This document shows, piece after piece, positions 9,839 through 19,463 of a DNA stretch of 38,389 bases. The stretch covers positions 1-38,389 of the forward strand of contig JAFEFL010000060.1 in assembly GCA_018240595.1 (NCBI GenBank), given 5' to 3'. Below the pieces are notes generated by a model. It made no database searches. It was not told where the DNA came from and saw only the letters and a list, made by a program, of their open reading frames with translations. A program made the translations under genes and the position numbers. The DNA is from Pseudomonadota bacterium (GTDB lineage Bacteria > Pseudomonadota > Alphaproteobacteria > Rhizobiales > Xanthobacteraceae). Numbering within the stretch: the stretch's first letter is position 1; each line of letters begins with the position of its first letter.

Positions 9839-9956
9839 GAGCGGATACGCCGGACCTGACGGCGTTGTGCGCGGCTCTATGCCGGGCATCCACGCCTTAG
9901 CGATTCGCACGTATCATTAAAGACGTCGCGGACGGGTACAAGAGGGGAACGAAAGT

Positions 9957-10829
9957 TCAGCCCAGCCCGACCTTCTTGAAGGCGCGGCTGATCCAGGAAC
10001 CCGTATTCTCGCTGGGCTCGAGGCCGCCGCTCTTCACAAGCGCATAGGCGTGCTGGTACCAGGGGCTGTCCGGGAAATTGTGGCCGAGCACGGCCGCCGC
10101 GGTCTGCGCTTCCTGGGTGATGCCGAGCGCCATATAGGCCTCGGTCAGGCGCATCAGCGCCTCCTCGACCTGGCGCGTCGTCTGGTACTGCGTCACGACC
10201 ACTTTGAAGCGGTTGATGGCGCCGGTGTAGTCCTTCTTCTCCAGATAATAGCGGCCGATCTGCATTTCCTTGCCGGCGAGCTGGTCGCGAGCGACTTCGA
10301 CCTTCTGCTTGGCGCTGACGGCGTATTCGCTGGTCGGATATTTGCGGATCACCTCGTCGAGCGCCGACAGCGCCTTTTCGGTGCGGTCCTGGTCGCGGGT
10401 GATGTCCGGGATCTCGTCGAAATACGAGGCCGCGATAAGGTACTGCGCGTAGGCGGCATCCGGGCTGCCGGGATGCAGCGAGATGTAGCGCTTCGCCGAC
10501 GTGACGCATTCGTCGTAGTTGCCGGCCTCATACTGGGCATAAGCCGACATCAGCAGCGACTTGCGCGCCCATTCCGAATAAGGATGCTGGCGGTCGACTT
10601 CGTCGAACTTCGCCACCGCTTTCTTGACGTCCTTCTTGTTGTTGAGAAGGAACAGGCCCTCGTTGTAGAGGCGGTCGGCCGGCTCGTCGGGCGGGGTCTC
10701 GTCCTTGCTGCCGAAGATGTTCAGGCTCGAACAGGCGCCGAGGCTTACGGTCAGGATGACGAGCGCCGCCGCACGCGCGAAGCGCTGGGCAAAGCGGGAC
10801 CGGGCTGTAGTGACGGTGCGCAAACTCAT
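9957..10829 (-). CDS. bamD: Outer-membrane assembly lipoprotein BamD
   Basis: This 290-residue lipoprotein is a component of the BAM complex that inserts beta-barrel proteins into the outer membrane. The N-terminal signal ends in the lipobox LGAC with the lipidated Cys33, followed by SSLNIFGSKDE. Tetratricopeptide repeats occupy about 50-270, with typical pieces such as YNEGLFLLNN, HPYSEWARKSLLMSAYAQYE and the GRYYLEKKDYTGAINRFK stretch. The start ATG at 10829 puts the lipoprotein signal at the N-terminus; residues further upstream in frame would not be compatible. It lies between lpxC and recN, an order conserved in many alphaproteobacteria, linking outer-membrane assembly to the division cluster. 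Confidence 0.95.
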   Translation of the reverse strand: MSLRTVTTARSRFAQRFARAAALVILTVSLGACSSLNIFGSKDETPPDEPADRLYNEGLFLLNNKKDVKKAVAKFDEVDRQHPYSEWARKSLLMSAYAQYEAGNYDECVTSAKRYISLHPGSPDAAYAQYLIAASYFDEIPDITRDQDRTEKALSALDEVIRKYPTSEYAVSAKQKVEVARDQLAGKEMQIGRYYLEKKDYTGAINRFKVVVTQYQTTRQVEEALMRLTEAYMALGITQEAQTAAAVLGHNFPDSPWYQHAYALVKSGGLEPSENTGSWISRAFKKVGLG

Positions 10830-11049
10830 ACCCGTTTCATCCGTCGACGCTGCCTTTGGCGCAATTTTAGCCCTCGACCCGCGCGCTTGCGGACTTCCTG
10901 ACCAAATATCGTTAACGGGCCACAGGCCCACCCCGAGCGCCGCGTTTTAATGCAAAATCAGCGGCCGGACCAAGCGATTAGGGGCACAATCGGCCGGGAA
11001 TAAGGCGGGGACAAAGGGTCGCGGCCCCGTCCGCCGGTTCGCTCCAAGG

Positions 11050-12003
11050 TCAGGAAACGTCCGGGCCGAAGGCCGCTGCCGGAACGCCGACAGCCAGTTC
11101 GGCATGGCCGCGCACGCGGGGACGCTCGACCGGGGCCTCGACCACCCGCCAGGCGGCGGTATTGGCCATGAGGGCGGTCAGAACGGCGTTGTTGAGCTTG
11201 TGGCCGCCCCGAACGGTCTTGTAGGCGCCGATCAACGGCAGACCGGCCAGCGCCAGGTCGCCGATGGCGTCGAGCACCTTGTGGCGCACGAACTCGTCGG
11301 CAAAGCGCAGGCCTTCGGGGTTGAGCACGCGGTCGTCGCTGACCACCAGCGTGTTCTCCAGCGAGGCGCCGAGCGCGTAACCGGCGCTCCACAGCTTCGA
11401 CACGTCCTTCATGAAACCGAAGGTGCGCGCCCGCGCGATCTCGTTGCGGAACGTGTCCGGGGTGACGTCGACCGCCAGATCCTGCTTGCCGATCAGCGGA
11501 TGATCAAAGGCAATTTCGGCCTCGACGCGGAAACCGTGCTCGTAAGGGCGCAATTCGCCGAAGGCGTCGCCGATCGCGGCGCGCACCGGCTTGATGACTT
11601 CGATGAAACGGCGCGGCGAGGCGCGGTCGGTGAGACCGGCCTGATCGAGCGCCTCGACGAACGGCATGGCGCTGCCGTCCATGATCGGCACTTCCGGGCC
11701 GTCGATCTCGACGACGACATTGTCGACGTGCAGGCCACGCAGCGCAGCCAGCAGATGTTCGGCGGTCGAGCACAGCGGGCCCTTGGCGTCGCCGAGCACG
11801 GTGGCAAATTCGGTGGCGGTCACGGCGCGGACGTCGGCGCGAACCTGGCGCTCGATCGAACCGTCGGCTGTGACACGTTGGAAAACGATACCTGCGTCGT
11901 CATCCGCCGGCAGCAAGCTCAGCGTGACGTTACGGCCGGAATGCACGCCGACGCCAGTGACGGCAACCTCGTCACGAAGTGTCGTTTGCTTAGCGCCCTT
12001 CAT
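11050..12003 (-). CDS. lpxC: UDP-3-O-acyl-N-acetylglucosamine deacetylase
   Basis: This 317-residue zinc enzyme catalyses the committed step of lipid A synthesis. Seen residues agree with the family: Glu82 and His83 in STAEHLLAALRG, His241 and Asp245 in HKVLDAIGDL, and His268 near RGGHKLNN. The N-terminal QTTLRDEVAVTGVGVHSG is diagnostic. Three in-frame starts exist: GTG 12042, ATG 12012 and ATG 12003. The last gives the usual short N-terminus before QTTL but none has a strong ribosome binding site. It follows ftsZ after about 384 bases containing a hairpin, so it probably has its own promoter. The C-terminal extension is short. Confidence 0.95.
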   Translation of the reverse strand: MKGAKQTTLRDEVAVTGVGVHSGRNVTLSLLPADDDAGIVFQRVTADGSIERQVRADVRAVTATEFATVLGDAKGPLCSTAEHLLAALRGLHVDNVVVEIDGPEVPIMDGSAMPFVEALDQAGLTDRASPRRFIEVIKPVRAAIGDAFGELRPYEHGFRVEAEIAFDHPLIGKQDLAVDVTPDTFRNEIARARTFGFMKDVSKLWSAGYALGASLENTLVVSDDRVLNPEGLRFADEFVRHKVLDAIGDLALAGLPLIGAYKTVRGGHKLNNAVLTALMANTAAWRVVEAPVERPRVRGHAELAVGVPAAAFGPDVS

Positions 12004-12387
12004 CGACCCCATTTCCGCGGAACTACCTATTGGTAATCCCACTTCAGCCTACGCGAGGCCACACCCGAGCCTACGCACAAAACTTCCAGCAGACTTGAGG
12101 CGATCCCCCGAAAGACCGAAAAGCCCCTGCCGCGCCCGAAACTTAGGCTCATGGCAGAGTTCGTCCAAAACACGGTTTCTTACCGACTGTTACTCTTTTC
12201 TGCCGCAATTTAAGGAAGAAGGCACGGTCGGATCGGGATTTACGTTACCCGTCGGCGGGTATTGGCACTGCTCTCGGCGGCCACGCGAAGAAAACATTCA
12301 AATAAATCAGTTACTTGGCAATTCCGACGCACGGCGACAAGGGATCGGTTGCCCCGCCATAAGTCCATGGCGGGGCAGCCGAATTCG
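12004..12387. other. ftsZ-lpxC intergenic region
   Basis: This gap of about 384 bases lies between two minus-strand genes. It contains a perfect hairpin close to the ftsZ end (12350-12377) and then a more A+T-rich stretch (about 12170-12320) likely to hold the lpxC promoter. No -35/-10 pair is clear enough to call. I see no small gene here, though short open frames exist. Confidence 0.4.
12350..12377 (-). terminator. Hairpin downstream of ftsZ
   Basis: TGCCCCGCCAT (12350-12360) and ATGGCGGGGCA (12367-12377) form a perfect 11-base-pair stem with a six-base loop, ten bases past the ftsZ stop. There is no run of T after it on the minus strand. It may therefore be an intrinsic terminator of reduced strength or an RNA-stabilising hairpin for the ftsQAZ transcript. 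Confidence 0.6.
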
Positions 12388-14097
12388 TTAATTCGCTTGG
12401 CGGCGCAGGAACGCCGGGATGTCGAGCTGATCCTCGGGACCCTGGTTATGCACAGGCGCCGGGCGGCCGTGCGGGTCGAGACCCTGCGGCTGGGGCCGAC
12501 GGGCGTATTCCGAGACCGGGTCGGCCGGCCGCGAATCGGGGTGACGGCCTTCCGGATTGCGGGCCGTCGGCCGCATCGGGGGCTGCTCGAACTGCGGCAT
12601 CGGGCGGGCCATGCGCGGCGGCGCCTGCTCGGTCTCCTCGGCGCGCTTGCCGAGACCGACCGAAGCCAGCCGCTGCATCAGCGACATGCGCTGCTTCTGC
12701 GGATGATCGTCGTGCATCTCGCCACGGCCAGGGGCCATCTGGTTCTGCGCCGGCATCGGCAGTTCGTCGATGCGCGGCATGCGCGGCGCGCGCTTCACCA
12801 TTTCCGGGGCCGGCGGAATGAAGGCTTCCGGCATTTCGGCTTCGGCGTGCGGCGCTTCCATCGGCGCCGGCTCGAACAGCGACGGCTTGATCGGCATCGG
12901 GCGGATCGAGACGTCCTCGATCGTGCTCGGCGCCGGGGCCGGGGTCGGCGCCGGCATCAGAGCGGCGGCGACGGCGGCATGGGCGGCCTGCTCGACCGCA
13001 GCGACGCCGGCGTTGACGGCAGTGGCCTGCGGCCTCATCGCCGGACGCTCCATGCGCTTGGTCTCCTGGCGCATCTTGCCGGCCAGTTCTTTCAGCGCGT
13101 TCTCGGCCGGCAGCGGCTGGTTGACGAGGCCGACCTTGTCGATGCCGGTGGCGACCACCGACACGCGGATGGTGCCTTCCAGCGATTCATCGAAAGTGGC
13201 GCCGACGATGATGTTGGCGTCGACATCGACTTCCTCGCGGATGCGGGTCGCGGCTTCATCGACTTCGTACAGCGTCAGGTCCTTGCCGCCGGTGATCGAG
13301 ATCAGCAGGCCGCGGGCGCCCTTCATCGAAGCGTCGTCGATCAGCGGGTTGTTGATCGCGGCTTCGGCCGCGGTCAGCGCGCGCTTCTCGCCGGTGGCTT
13401 CGCCGGTGCCCATCATCGCCTTGCCCATCTCGCGCATGACGGCGCGGACGTCGGCGAAGTCGAGATTGATCAGGCCTTCCTTGACCATCAGGTCGGTGAT
13501 GCAGGCAACGCCCGAGTAGAGCACCTGATCGGCCATCGCGAAGGCGTCGGCGAAGGTGGTCTTTTCGTTGGCCACCCGGAACAGGTTCTGGTTCGGGATG
13601 ATCAGCAGCGTGTCGACCACCTTCTGCAGCTCGGTAATACCGGCTTCGGCGAAGCGCATGCGGCGCTGGCCTTCGAAGTGGAACGGCTTGGTGACGACGC
13701 CGACGGTCAGGATGCCCATCTCGCGCGCGGCCTTGGCGATCACCGGGGCGGCGCCGGTGCCGGTGCCACCGCCCATGCCGGCGGTCACGAACACCATGTG
13801 GGCGCCCGACAGATGATCCTGGATCTCGTCGATCACTTCCTCAGCGGCGGCGCGACCGACTTCCGGCTGCGAACCGGCGCCAAGGCCTTCGGTGACCTGC
13901 GTGCCCATCTGGATGATGCGCTCGGACTTGGACAAGGTCAGCGCCTGAGCGTCGGTGTTGGCGACGACGAAATCGACGCCCTGGAGACCGGCCGCGATCA
14001 TGTTGTTGACGGCATTGCCGCCCGCGCCGCCGACACCGAAGACGGTGATGCGCGGCTTCATCTCGTTAATGTCCGGAATCTTCAGATTGATCGTCAT
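12388..14097 (-). CDS. ftsZ: Cell division GTPase FtsZ
   Basis: This 569-residue tubulin homologue forms the cytokinetic ring. The GTP-binding signature GGGTGTG is at 109-115 and the T7-loop region [11 protein letters not shown] follows near 210-220. The polymerising core ends near residue 330. A linker of about 220 residues follows, rich in Pro, Met, Ala and Glu, as usual in Rhizobiales and much longer than in E. coli. The last residues ([12 protein letters not shown]) are the conserved C-terminal peptide that binds FtsA and other partners. The ATG at 14097 gives the normal [10 protein letters not shown] start. It follows ftsA by 124 bases, so it may have an additional promoter. Confidence 0.97.
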   Translation of the reverse strand: MTINLKIPDINEMKPRITVFGVGGAGGNAVNNMIAAGLQGVDFVVANTDAQALTLSKSERIIQMGTQVTEGLGAGSQPEVGRAAAEEVIDEIQDHLSGAHMVFVTAGMGGGTGTGAAPVIAKAAREMGILTVGVVTKPFHFEGQRRMRFAEAGITELQKVVDTLLIIPNQNLFRVANEKTTFADAFAMADQVLYSGVACITDLMVKEGLINLDFADVRAVMREMGKAMMGTGEATGEKRALTAAEAAINNPLIDDASMKGARGLLISITGGKDLTLYEVDEAATRIREEVDVDANIIVGATFDESLEGTIRVSVVATGIDKVGLVNQPLPAENALKELAGKMRQETKRMERPAMRPQATAVNAGVAAVEQAAHAAVAAALMPAPTPAPAPSTIEDVSIRPMPIKPSLFEPAPMEAPHAEAEMPEAFIPPAPEMVKRAPRMPRIDELPMPAQNQMAPGRGEMHDDHPQKQRMSLMQRLASVGLGKRAEETEQAPPRMARPMPQFEQPPMRPTARNPEGRHPDSRPADPVSEYARRPQPQGLDPHGRPAPVHNQGPEDQLDIPAFLRRQAN

Positions 14098-14221
14098 GTC
14101 ATCTGCCTCTCGATTGCACGGGTGGCTCTCCCGGACGCATCAGGCGCCCACGCTTTGCCACCGAATTGTTTCCGGCCACGCCGGCCGCTCTTCTAGGTTC
14201 GTCCTTGCGTTAGACCGAGGG

Positions 14222-15544
14222 TCAGAAACTCTCGCGCAACCACTGTCCGACCCGTGAAATGTACCCGCCTGTACCCGTCATCAACTGCCGCGTTCGCCGC
14301 GGTTCGAAGTGTTCAAGATGCGCCGCCTGCGGATACACGAGCAGGCCGGCGGCCACCGCGAAGGCCGGCCCTTTGGCCGCTTCGGGAAGCCCCGCTACAC
14401 CCAGCGGACGTCCGATCCGCACCGGGCGGCGCAGGATGCGCGACGCCAGGTCGGCAAGACCCGGCAATTGCGCTCCGCCACCGGTGAGAATCACGCGAGC
14501 GCGCGTCTCGGCGGCGAAAGGAGAAGTCGCCAGCCGATCGCGCACCAATTCCAGTATCTCCTCGATCCGCGGCTTGATGATGCGGACAAGCGAGGCGCGT
14601 GACACGAACTGGGGCGGCTCCCGCTCATCGTCGCCGACCGAAGCCACCGTAATCATGTCACGTTCGTCCGAACCACCGCTCAAAACACTGCCATAAATCG
14701 CTTTGATTCGCTCGGCGCTGGCGATGGGCGTGTTGAGGCCGCGGGCAATGTCCATGGTGACGTGGTGGGCGCCCAAGGCGAAGCCGTCGGCATGGACGAA
14801 GCGGCCGCCGGAGAACACCGCGACCGAGGTCGTGCCCGACCCGAGATCGATGCAGGCCGAGCCCAGATCGGCCTCGTCGTCGGCAAGACAGGCCAGACCG
14901 GCCACATAAGGCGACGCGACCATGGCCTCGACGCCGAGATGGCTGCGTTCGACGGTCAGCATCAGGTTGCGCACGGTGGCGACGTCGGCGGTCACCATAT
15001 GCATGTCGACGCCGAAACGGTTGCCCAGCATGCCGCGCGGCTCGCGGATGCCCTTGGCGCTATCGAGCGCATAACCGATCGGCAGGGAATGCAGCACCGC
15101 ACGGCCGTCGCGCACCGAATGGCGGCTGGCCGCAGCCAGGACGCGGGCGATGTCGCCGTCGGTCACGGCGCCGCCGTTCAGTTCGACGTCGGCGATGAAG
15201 CGTTCGGAGCCAAGCCGGCCGCCGGACAGCGACACGACCACGGATTCAAGCTGCACGCCGGCCATGCTTTCGGCGGCGTCGATCGCCTGGCGGACCACCT
15301 CTTCGGCGGCGACCAGATCGACCACCTGGCCGGCTTTCATGCCGCTGGCGGCGACGTGGGAGAAGCCGAGAATGCGCACGCCGTGGCTGCGGCGGCGCAG
15401 CACGTCCTGCGGCGCCTGCGGCTCGAGCCGGGCGATGACGCAGACGACCTTGCTGGTGCCGATATCGAGCCCGGCGACCACCGCGCTGCGGCGCGGCGAC
15501 ACCGGCTTCATCTTGGGCGTCAAGCCGAAGCGCAGCACGGTCAT
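14222..15544 (-). CDS. ftsA: Cell division protein FtsA
   Basis: This 440-residue actin-like ATPase tethers FtsZ to the membrane. The phosphate-binding motif AGLDIGTSKVVCVI lies near 24-37. The SHS2/1C insert and the adenosine motif near ILTGGGAQLPGL follow in the usual order. The C-terminal SRVGQWLRESF is the amphipathic membrane-targeting helix. The start ATG overlaps the ftsQ stop by four bases (ATGA), implying translational coupling. The length is normal for alphaproteobacteria. Confidence 0.96.
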   Translation of the reverse strand: MTVLRFGLTPKMKPVSPRRSAVVAGLDIGTSKVVCVIARLEPQAPQDVLRRRSHGVRILGFSHVAASGMKAGQVVDLVAAEEVVRQAIDAAESMAGVQLESVVVSLSGGRLGSERFIADVELNGGAVTDGDIARVLAAASRHSVRDGRAVLHSLPIGYALDSAKGIREPRGMLGNRFGVDMHMVTADVATVRNLMLTVERSHLGVEAMVASPYVAGLACLADDEADLGSACIDLGSGTTSVAVFSGGRFVHADGFALGAHHVTMDIARGLNTPIASAERIKAIYGSVLSGGSDERDMITVASVGDDEREPPQFVSRASLVRIIKPRIEEILELVRDRLATSPFAAETRARVILTGGGAQLPGLADLASRILRRPVRIGRPLGVAGLPEAAKGPAFAVAAGLLVYPQAAHLEHFEPRRTRQLMTGTGGYISRVGQWLRESF

Positions 15545-16464
15545 GCCTCGCCTCCCTTGCCCGGCTTCTTGCGTTTCTTCTCGGCGGCCTTGAGCGCCTC
15601 GGCACGCGCGGCCGCGGCGCCGTCCGACAGCCGCACGGTGACGCGGTCTTCAAGGCGCAGGTCGACCAGGACGATGTCCTTCGACAGCAGGCTCTTGTCG
15701 CGATCGAGGTCGATCAGGGTCTGCAACGCCGCTTCGGCATGGTCTTCCGGCAGCATCACTTCGACGCCGTTGTTCAGATGCAGATTCCAGCGGCGCTCGG
15801 CGACCAGGACCGCGGCGCCGACCTGGCCGGAAATGGCGGGAAAGCGTGCCAGCAGTTCAAGGAATTTCGGGGCAGTCCGTTCGGCGCCGGTGCCGACGAC
15901 CAGCGGCAGCTTGGCAAAGCGCGCCGGGACTTCCGGTTCGAGCACGGTGCCGTCGGCGGAGATCAGCGCGGTGCGGGCGTCGCGCTGCCACAGCGCGAAA
16001 GGCTCGCGCTCCTTGATCTCGATGCGCAGCCGCCCCGGATAGAGCTTGAGCACGGTGGCATCGGCGATCCACGGATTGGTCAGCAGCCGCGTGCGCGCCT
16101 GCGCGGCGTCGAGGAACAGCAGCGACGAACGTTCGGTGATACCGGCGATCTTGAGGATGTCGTCACGATTGAGCTCATGCTCGCCGGCGAGCGCGACTTC
16201 AGCGATACGGAAGCCGGCGGCATTGGCCGCGGCGTCGCAGACGTCATGGAAATTCTGGGCGATATCATCGGTGTGCTGGCCCTTGACGACGCCGTAGCAG
16301 ACGCTGCTCAGCAGCAGCATCGCCACCGCGGCCGCGCCGGCGCCGCGCGGCACGTCGATGGACACGAGCATCGCGAACCAGCGGCGCAGCGGACGGCGCC
16401 ACCGGCCCGGAGAGCGAGTGCTGTGCACGTTCAGCGATTGGGCGAGGTATCCCCGACGATCCAT
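15541..16464 (-). CDS. ftsQ: Cell division protein FtsQ
   Basis: This 307-residue bitopic membrane protein belongs to the FtsQLB complex. A cytoplasmic N-terminus rich in Arg is followed by one transmembrane segment (about 41-62) and the POTRA domain starting near residue 85 (FRIAEVALAGEHELNRDDIL). The beta domain then follows, and the end is a Lys-rich tail. The ATG at 16464 is chosen because GGAAGA lies about ten bases upstream and the sequence MDRRGYLAQSL resembles related FtsQ starts. ATG 16494 and the frame up to 16524 are alternatives. A gap of about 229 bases to ddl includes an A+T-rich patch that may hold the ftsQA promoter. Confidence 0.93.
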   Translation of the reverse strand: MDRRGYLAQSLNVHSTRSPGRWRRPLRRWFAMLVSIDVPRGAGAAAVAMLLLSSVCYGVVKGQHTDDIAQNFHDVCDAAANAAGFRIAEVALAGEHELNRDDILKIAGITERSSLLFLDAAQARTRLLTNPWIADATVLKLYPGRLRIEIKEREPFALWQRDARTALISADGTVLEPEVPARFAKLPLVVGTGAERTAPKFLELLARFPAISGQVGAAVLVAERRWNLHLNNGVEVMLPEDHAEAALQTLIDLDRDKSLLSKDIVLVDLRLEDRVTVRLSDGAAAARAEALKAAEKKRKKPGKGGEA

Positions 16465-16693
16465 CGCAACCGGTTCTTCCAAAAGTTGACCCATCGATGG
16501 GCGACGGGCGGATGGCCTCGGCAAAGGCGCACCGACCCGACGCGGCGCGCGAGGCGCCGTTCGGGCCTAGTCTTCCGGCCATTTGGTAAACGATTAGTAA
16601 AGTTTGACGGATTGGGCGCAGGTTCCAGTAACCTTTTGCATCCCGTGGCTTTTCAGGCACGTTGGGGGGCTAAAAGGTCATGTCACGGTGACG

Positions 16694-17638
16694 CTAGCGC
16701 CCCAGTGACGCGTCCTCGATCATCCAGGCGACCAGTTGCTCGAAGCTCATGCCGTCGTGGGCGGCGAGTTCCGGGACCAGCGAGGTTTCGGTCATGCCCG
16801 GCTGGGTGTTGACCTCGAGACAGGCCAAGCCAGAGATGCCGGGCTTGCTGTCGTCGTAGCGGAAATCGGCGCGGCTGACGCCGCGACAGCCCAGCGCCCG
16901 GTGCGCCATGAGGGCGAAGCGCCGGCAGGCCTCGTACACTTCCTCCGCGATCGGCGCCGGCAGGAGATGCGTCGAGCCGCCGGGCGCGTATTTGGCTTCG
17001 TAATCGTAGAACTTCGTGTTGGCGACGATCTCGATGACGCCGGTCGCCTTGTCGGCGACCACGGCGCAGGTCAACTCCTTGCCGGGGATGAACGGCTCGG
17101 CCAGCAGGCGTTCGCCGTATTTCCAGTCCGGCCGCGTCAATTCCTGCGGCGGATGGGCCTGATCCTCGCGCACGATGAAGACGCCGACGCTGGAGCCTTC
17201 GGCGATCGGCTTGATCACGTAAGGCGGCGGCAGGACGTGGGCGCGCCCGGCGTCGAGGCGGTCAACCACCCTACCCCCGGGCACCGGAACGCCGCCGGCT
17301 TTCAGCAGGATCTTGGCGACATCCTTCTGCATCGCCACCGACGAGGCCATGACGCCGGAATGGCTGTACGGAACGCCGATGATTTCCAGGAGGCCCTGCA
17401 GCGTGCCATCTTCGCCGGGCCGGCCGTGCAGCAGGTTGAGCGCGCAGTCCGGCTTGAGCGCGGCCAGCACCTGCGCGATGTCGCGGCCGACATCGACGCG
17501 GCTGACGCGGTAGCCGGCGCGCTCGGCGGCATCGGCGCAGGCCTTGCCCGAACGCAGCGAGACTTCGCGCTCGGCGGACCAGCCGCCCATGAGAACGGCG
17601 ACGTGCTTGCGGGCGCTAATGGCGGCTCTCCGAATCAA
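16694..17638 (-). CDS. ddl: D-alanine--D-alanine ligase
   Basis: This ATP-grasp ligase makes the D-Ala-D-Ala dipeptide for the peptidoglycan stem. The N-terminus carries VAVLMGGWSAEREVSLRSG, the central part has HGRPGEDGTLQG and YVIKPIAEGSSVGV, and the C-terminal ATP/metal site includes LEVNTQPGMTETS. The outermost start shown is TTG 17638, which has no ribosome binding site. An ATT codon at 17620 is preceded by GGAGAG at a six-base spacing and would give ISARKHVAVLMGG, closer to related proteins. No ATG or GTG is available in frame before the core. The gene is divergent from the DUF4239-like gene and must have its own promoter in 17639-17750. Function is certain; the start is not. Confidence 0.95.
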   Translation of the reverse strand: MIRRAAISARKHVAVLMGGWSAEREVSLRSGKACADAAERAGYRVSRVDVGRDIAQVLAALKPDCALNLLHGRPGEDGTLQGLLEIIGVPYSHSGVMASSVAMQKDVAKILLKAGGVPVPGGRVVDRLDAGRAHVLPPPYVIKPIAEGSSVGVFIVREDQAHPPQELTRPDWKYGERLLAEPFIPGKELTCAVVADKATGVIEIVANTKFYDYEAKYAPGGSTHLLPAPIAEEVYEACRRFALMAHRALGCRGVSRADFRYDDSKPGISGLACLEVNTQPGMTETSLVPELAAHDGMSFEQLVAWMIEDASLGR

Positions 17639-17750
17639 GCATTAGACTTGGGCCCGTTCTCTATAGGACGATCGCCACGAAATTTCCCGGCCAATCCGCC
17701 CGGATCGCTAACGCGCGGCAGGGCTCACACCCCCGAAGACGAGGCACGGC

Positions 17751-18539
17751 GTGATCGAAACCTGGATCGACCTTCCCGCCCCGGCGGTATTCGCCGTCCT
17801 GACCGCTCTCTATGCCGCGACAGGCGCGGTGATCGTGTGGGCGGCCTTCGGCCGGCCGCTCGGTCCGCGGATCAAGCACTTCGACGGCGTGGTGGCGCCG
17901 TTCTTCGGCGCCGTCGCCATCCTGTTTGCGCTGATGGCCGGCTTCCTCGCCAGCGACATCGCCGACCGCAACCGCCAGGCCGCCCGCGCGGTGCAGACCG
18001 AGGCAGCCGAGCTGCGCAACATCTTCACCCTGAGCGTCGCTTCCAAGCCCGACATGGCCGCTATCCGCGCCAACTGGACCGACTATGTGAAAGCCGTCAC
18101 CCGCGACGAATGGCCGGCGATGGCGGACGGCAACAGCGCGCCTTCGGTCGACCGCGCCTTCGACGCGCTGCTGCGCGAATTGAGCGAGCCGGCAATGGCG
18201 GCAAATGCCGGCAACGCCGTGAGCGCCGCGCTGATCAACGCCGCGGTGCGTGTGTCGAGCGCGCGCTCGGAGCGGCTGGCGCTGGCGTCGGATTCGACCA
18301 GCGAGCTGAAGTGGTCGATCGTGCTGATTCTCGGCATCATGACGCAGGTCGCGATCGGCGTCGTGCACCTCACGAAGCGCAACGCACAGGTCGCGGCGCT
18401 GACCGTGTTCTCGGTGGCGGCAGTGGTCGCGCTCGGCCTGATCGCGCTGCAGGAGCATCCCTTCGCCGGCTCGGTGCGCGTCGGGCCCGAAGCGCTGACG
18501 GAGTTACTCAAGCTGCAAGGGTCGAACGGCGGCGCCTGA
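17751..18539 (+). CDS. DUF4239-like membrane protein inside the dcw cluster
   Basis: This 262-residue membrane protein has four predicted transmembrane segments (about 10-33, 46-68, 188-207, 213-233) in a two-plus-two arrangement. A soluble helical region of about 115 residues (70-187) lies between the pairs. The layout, with RNRQAARAVQTEAAELRNI after the second helix, resembles the DUF4239 (bestrophin-like) family. This is recognition by pattern. It starts at GTG 17751 with GAGG upstream. It runs against the cluster, between murB and ddl, and stops six bases before the murB stop. Function is unknown. Its position could be fortuitous. Confidence 0.82.
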   Translation: MIETWIDLPAPAVFAVLTALYAATGAVIVWAAFGRPLGPRIKHFDGVVAPFFGAVAILFALMAGFLASDIADRNRQAARAVQTEAAELRNIFTLSVASKPDMAAIRANWTDYVKAVTRDEWPAMADGNSAPSVDRAFDALLRELSEPAMAANAGNAVSAALINAAVRVSSARSERLALASDSTSELKWSIVLILGIMTQVAIGVVHLTKRNAQVAALTVFSVAAVVALGLIALQEHPFAGSVRVGPEALTELLKLQGSNGGA

Positions 18540-18545
18540 GGGCGC

Positions 18546-19463
18546 TCACGCCGTCTTGCCGATACGCTTGATCTCCCACTCCAGCTCGATGCCGGAATGC
18601 GCCCTGACGCGCTCGCGGATGGTCTCGCCGAGCTTCTCGATGTCGGCGGCGGTGGCGCTGCCGCGATTGATCAGGAAGTTGCAGTGCATCTCGGACACTT
18701 GCGCGTCGCCGACGGCGAAGCCGCGCAGCCCCGCCGCGTCGACGAGTTTCCAGGCGCTGTGACCGGGCGGATTCTTGAAGGTCGAGCCGCCGGTCTTCTC
18801 GCGGATCGGCTGCGCCGTCTCGCGATGGTTCTGCACCTCGGCCATGCGGGCGCGGATGGCCTCGGCATCCTTCAACTGGCCGCGAAACGTCGCCGACGTG
18901 AAGACGATCGACGGATCGACGCCGTTGCCGCGATAGCGGAATTTCATGCCGGCATTGTCGAAGGTGACGATGTTTCCGTCCCGCGTCACCCCCCTCGCCG
19001 AAACCAGCACATCCTTGGTTTCGCCGCCATTGGCGCCGGCGTTCATGCGCACTGCGCCGCCGATGGTGCCGGGAATGCCGAAATAGAATTCGAGACCGCC
19101 GATGCCGGCATTCGCTGCCGCTTCAGCGACGCGCTTGTCGAGCGCGGCGCTGCCGGCCGTGACGGTATCGCCGCTGCAGTCGATAGCGTTAAAGCCGCGG
19201 CCGAGCCGGATGACCACGCCCGCGACGCCGCCATCGCGCACGATCAGGTTCGAGCCGACGCCGATCACGGTGACCGCGATGTCGGCGGGCAGATGCCTCA
19301 GGAAATAAGCGAGATCGTCGGCGTCTTCCGGCGCAAACAGAACCTGGGCCGGGCCGCCGACGCGGAACCAGGTGAACGGCCCGAGCGCCTGGTTGGCTGA
19401 CAGGCGGCCACGCAGCGCCGGCATTCTCGTCTTCAGATCGGGAACGAGGTCGGGAAAGGTCAT
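18546..19463 (-). CDS. murB: UDP-N-acetylenolpyruvoylglucosamine reductase
   Basis: This 305-residue FAD enzyme reduces UDP-GlcNAc-enolpyruvate to UDP-MurNAc in the cytoplasm. Seen are the FAD-binding part ([20 protein letters not shown], then [14 protein letters not shown]), the [20 protein letters not shown] loop, and the Ser-containing [10 protein letters not shown] motif, whose Ser donates the proton. The end carries [19 protein letters not shown] with the catalytic Glu. It is of the type I/short form. A divergent small gene starts 127 bases upstream, so murB needs its own promoter there. A weak candidate is TTGGAC (19537-19532) and TACAGG (19514-19509) with 17 bases between, on the minus strand. 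Confidence 0.96.
   Translation of the reverse strand: MTFPDLVPDLKTRMPALRGRLSANQALGPFTWFRVGGPAQVLFAPEDADDLAYFLRHLPADIAVTVIGVGSNLIVRDGGVAGVVIRLGRGFNAIDCSGDTVTAGSAALDKRVAEAAANAGIGGLEFYFGIPGTIGGAVRMNAGANGGETKDVLVSARGVTRDGNIVTFDNAGMKFRYRGNGVDPSIVFTSATFRGQLKDAEAIRARMAEVQNHRETAQPIREKTGGSTFKNPPGHSAWKLVDAAGLRGFAVGDAQVSEMHCNFLINRGSATAADIEKLGETIRERVRAHSGIELEWEIKRIGKTA

Noticed and set aside
12262..14196. A 644-codon plus-strand open frame opposite ftsZ
   Set aside because: It is rich in His, Arg, Gly and Asp with no domain, and is the usual antisense shadow of a high-GC gene.
17661..17666. CTATAG as the ddl -10 element
   Set aside because: No acceptable -35 element is found at 16-18 bases, so no promoter is called.
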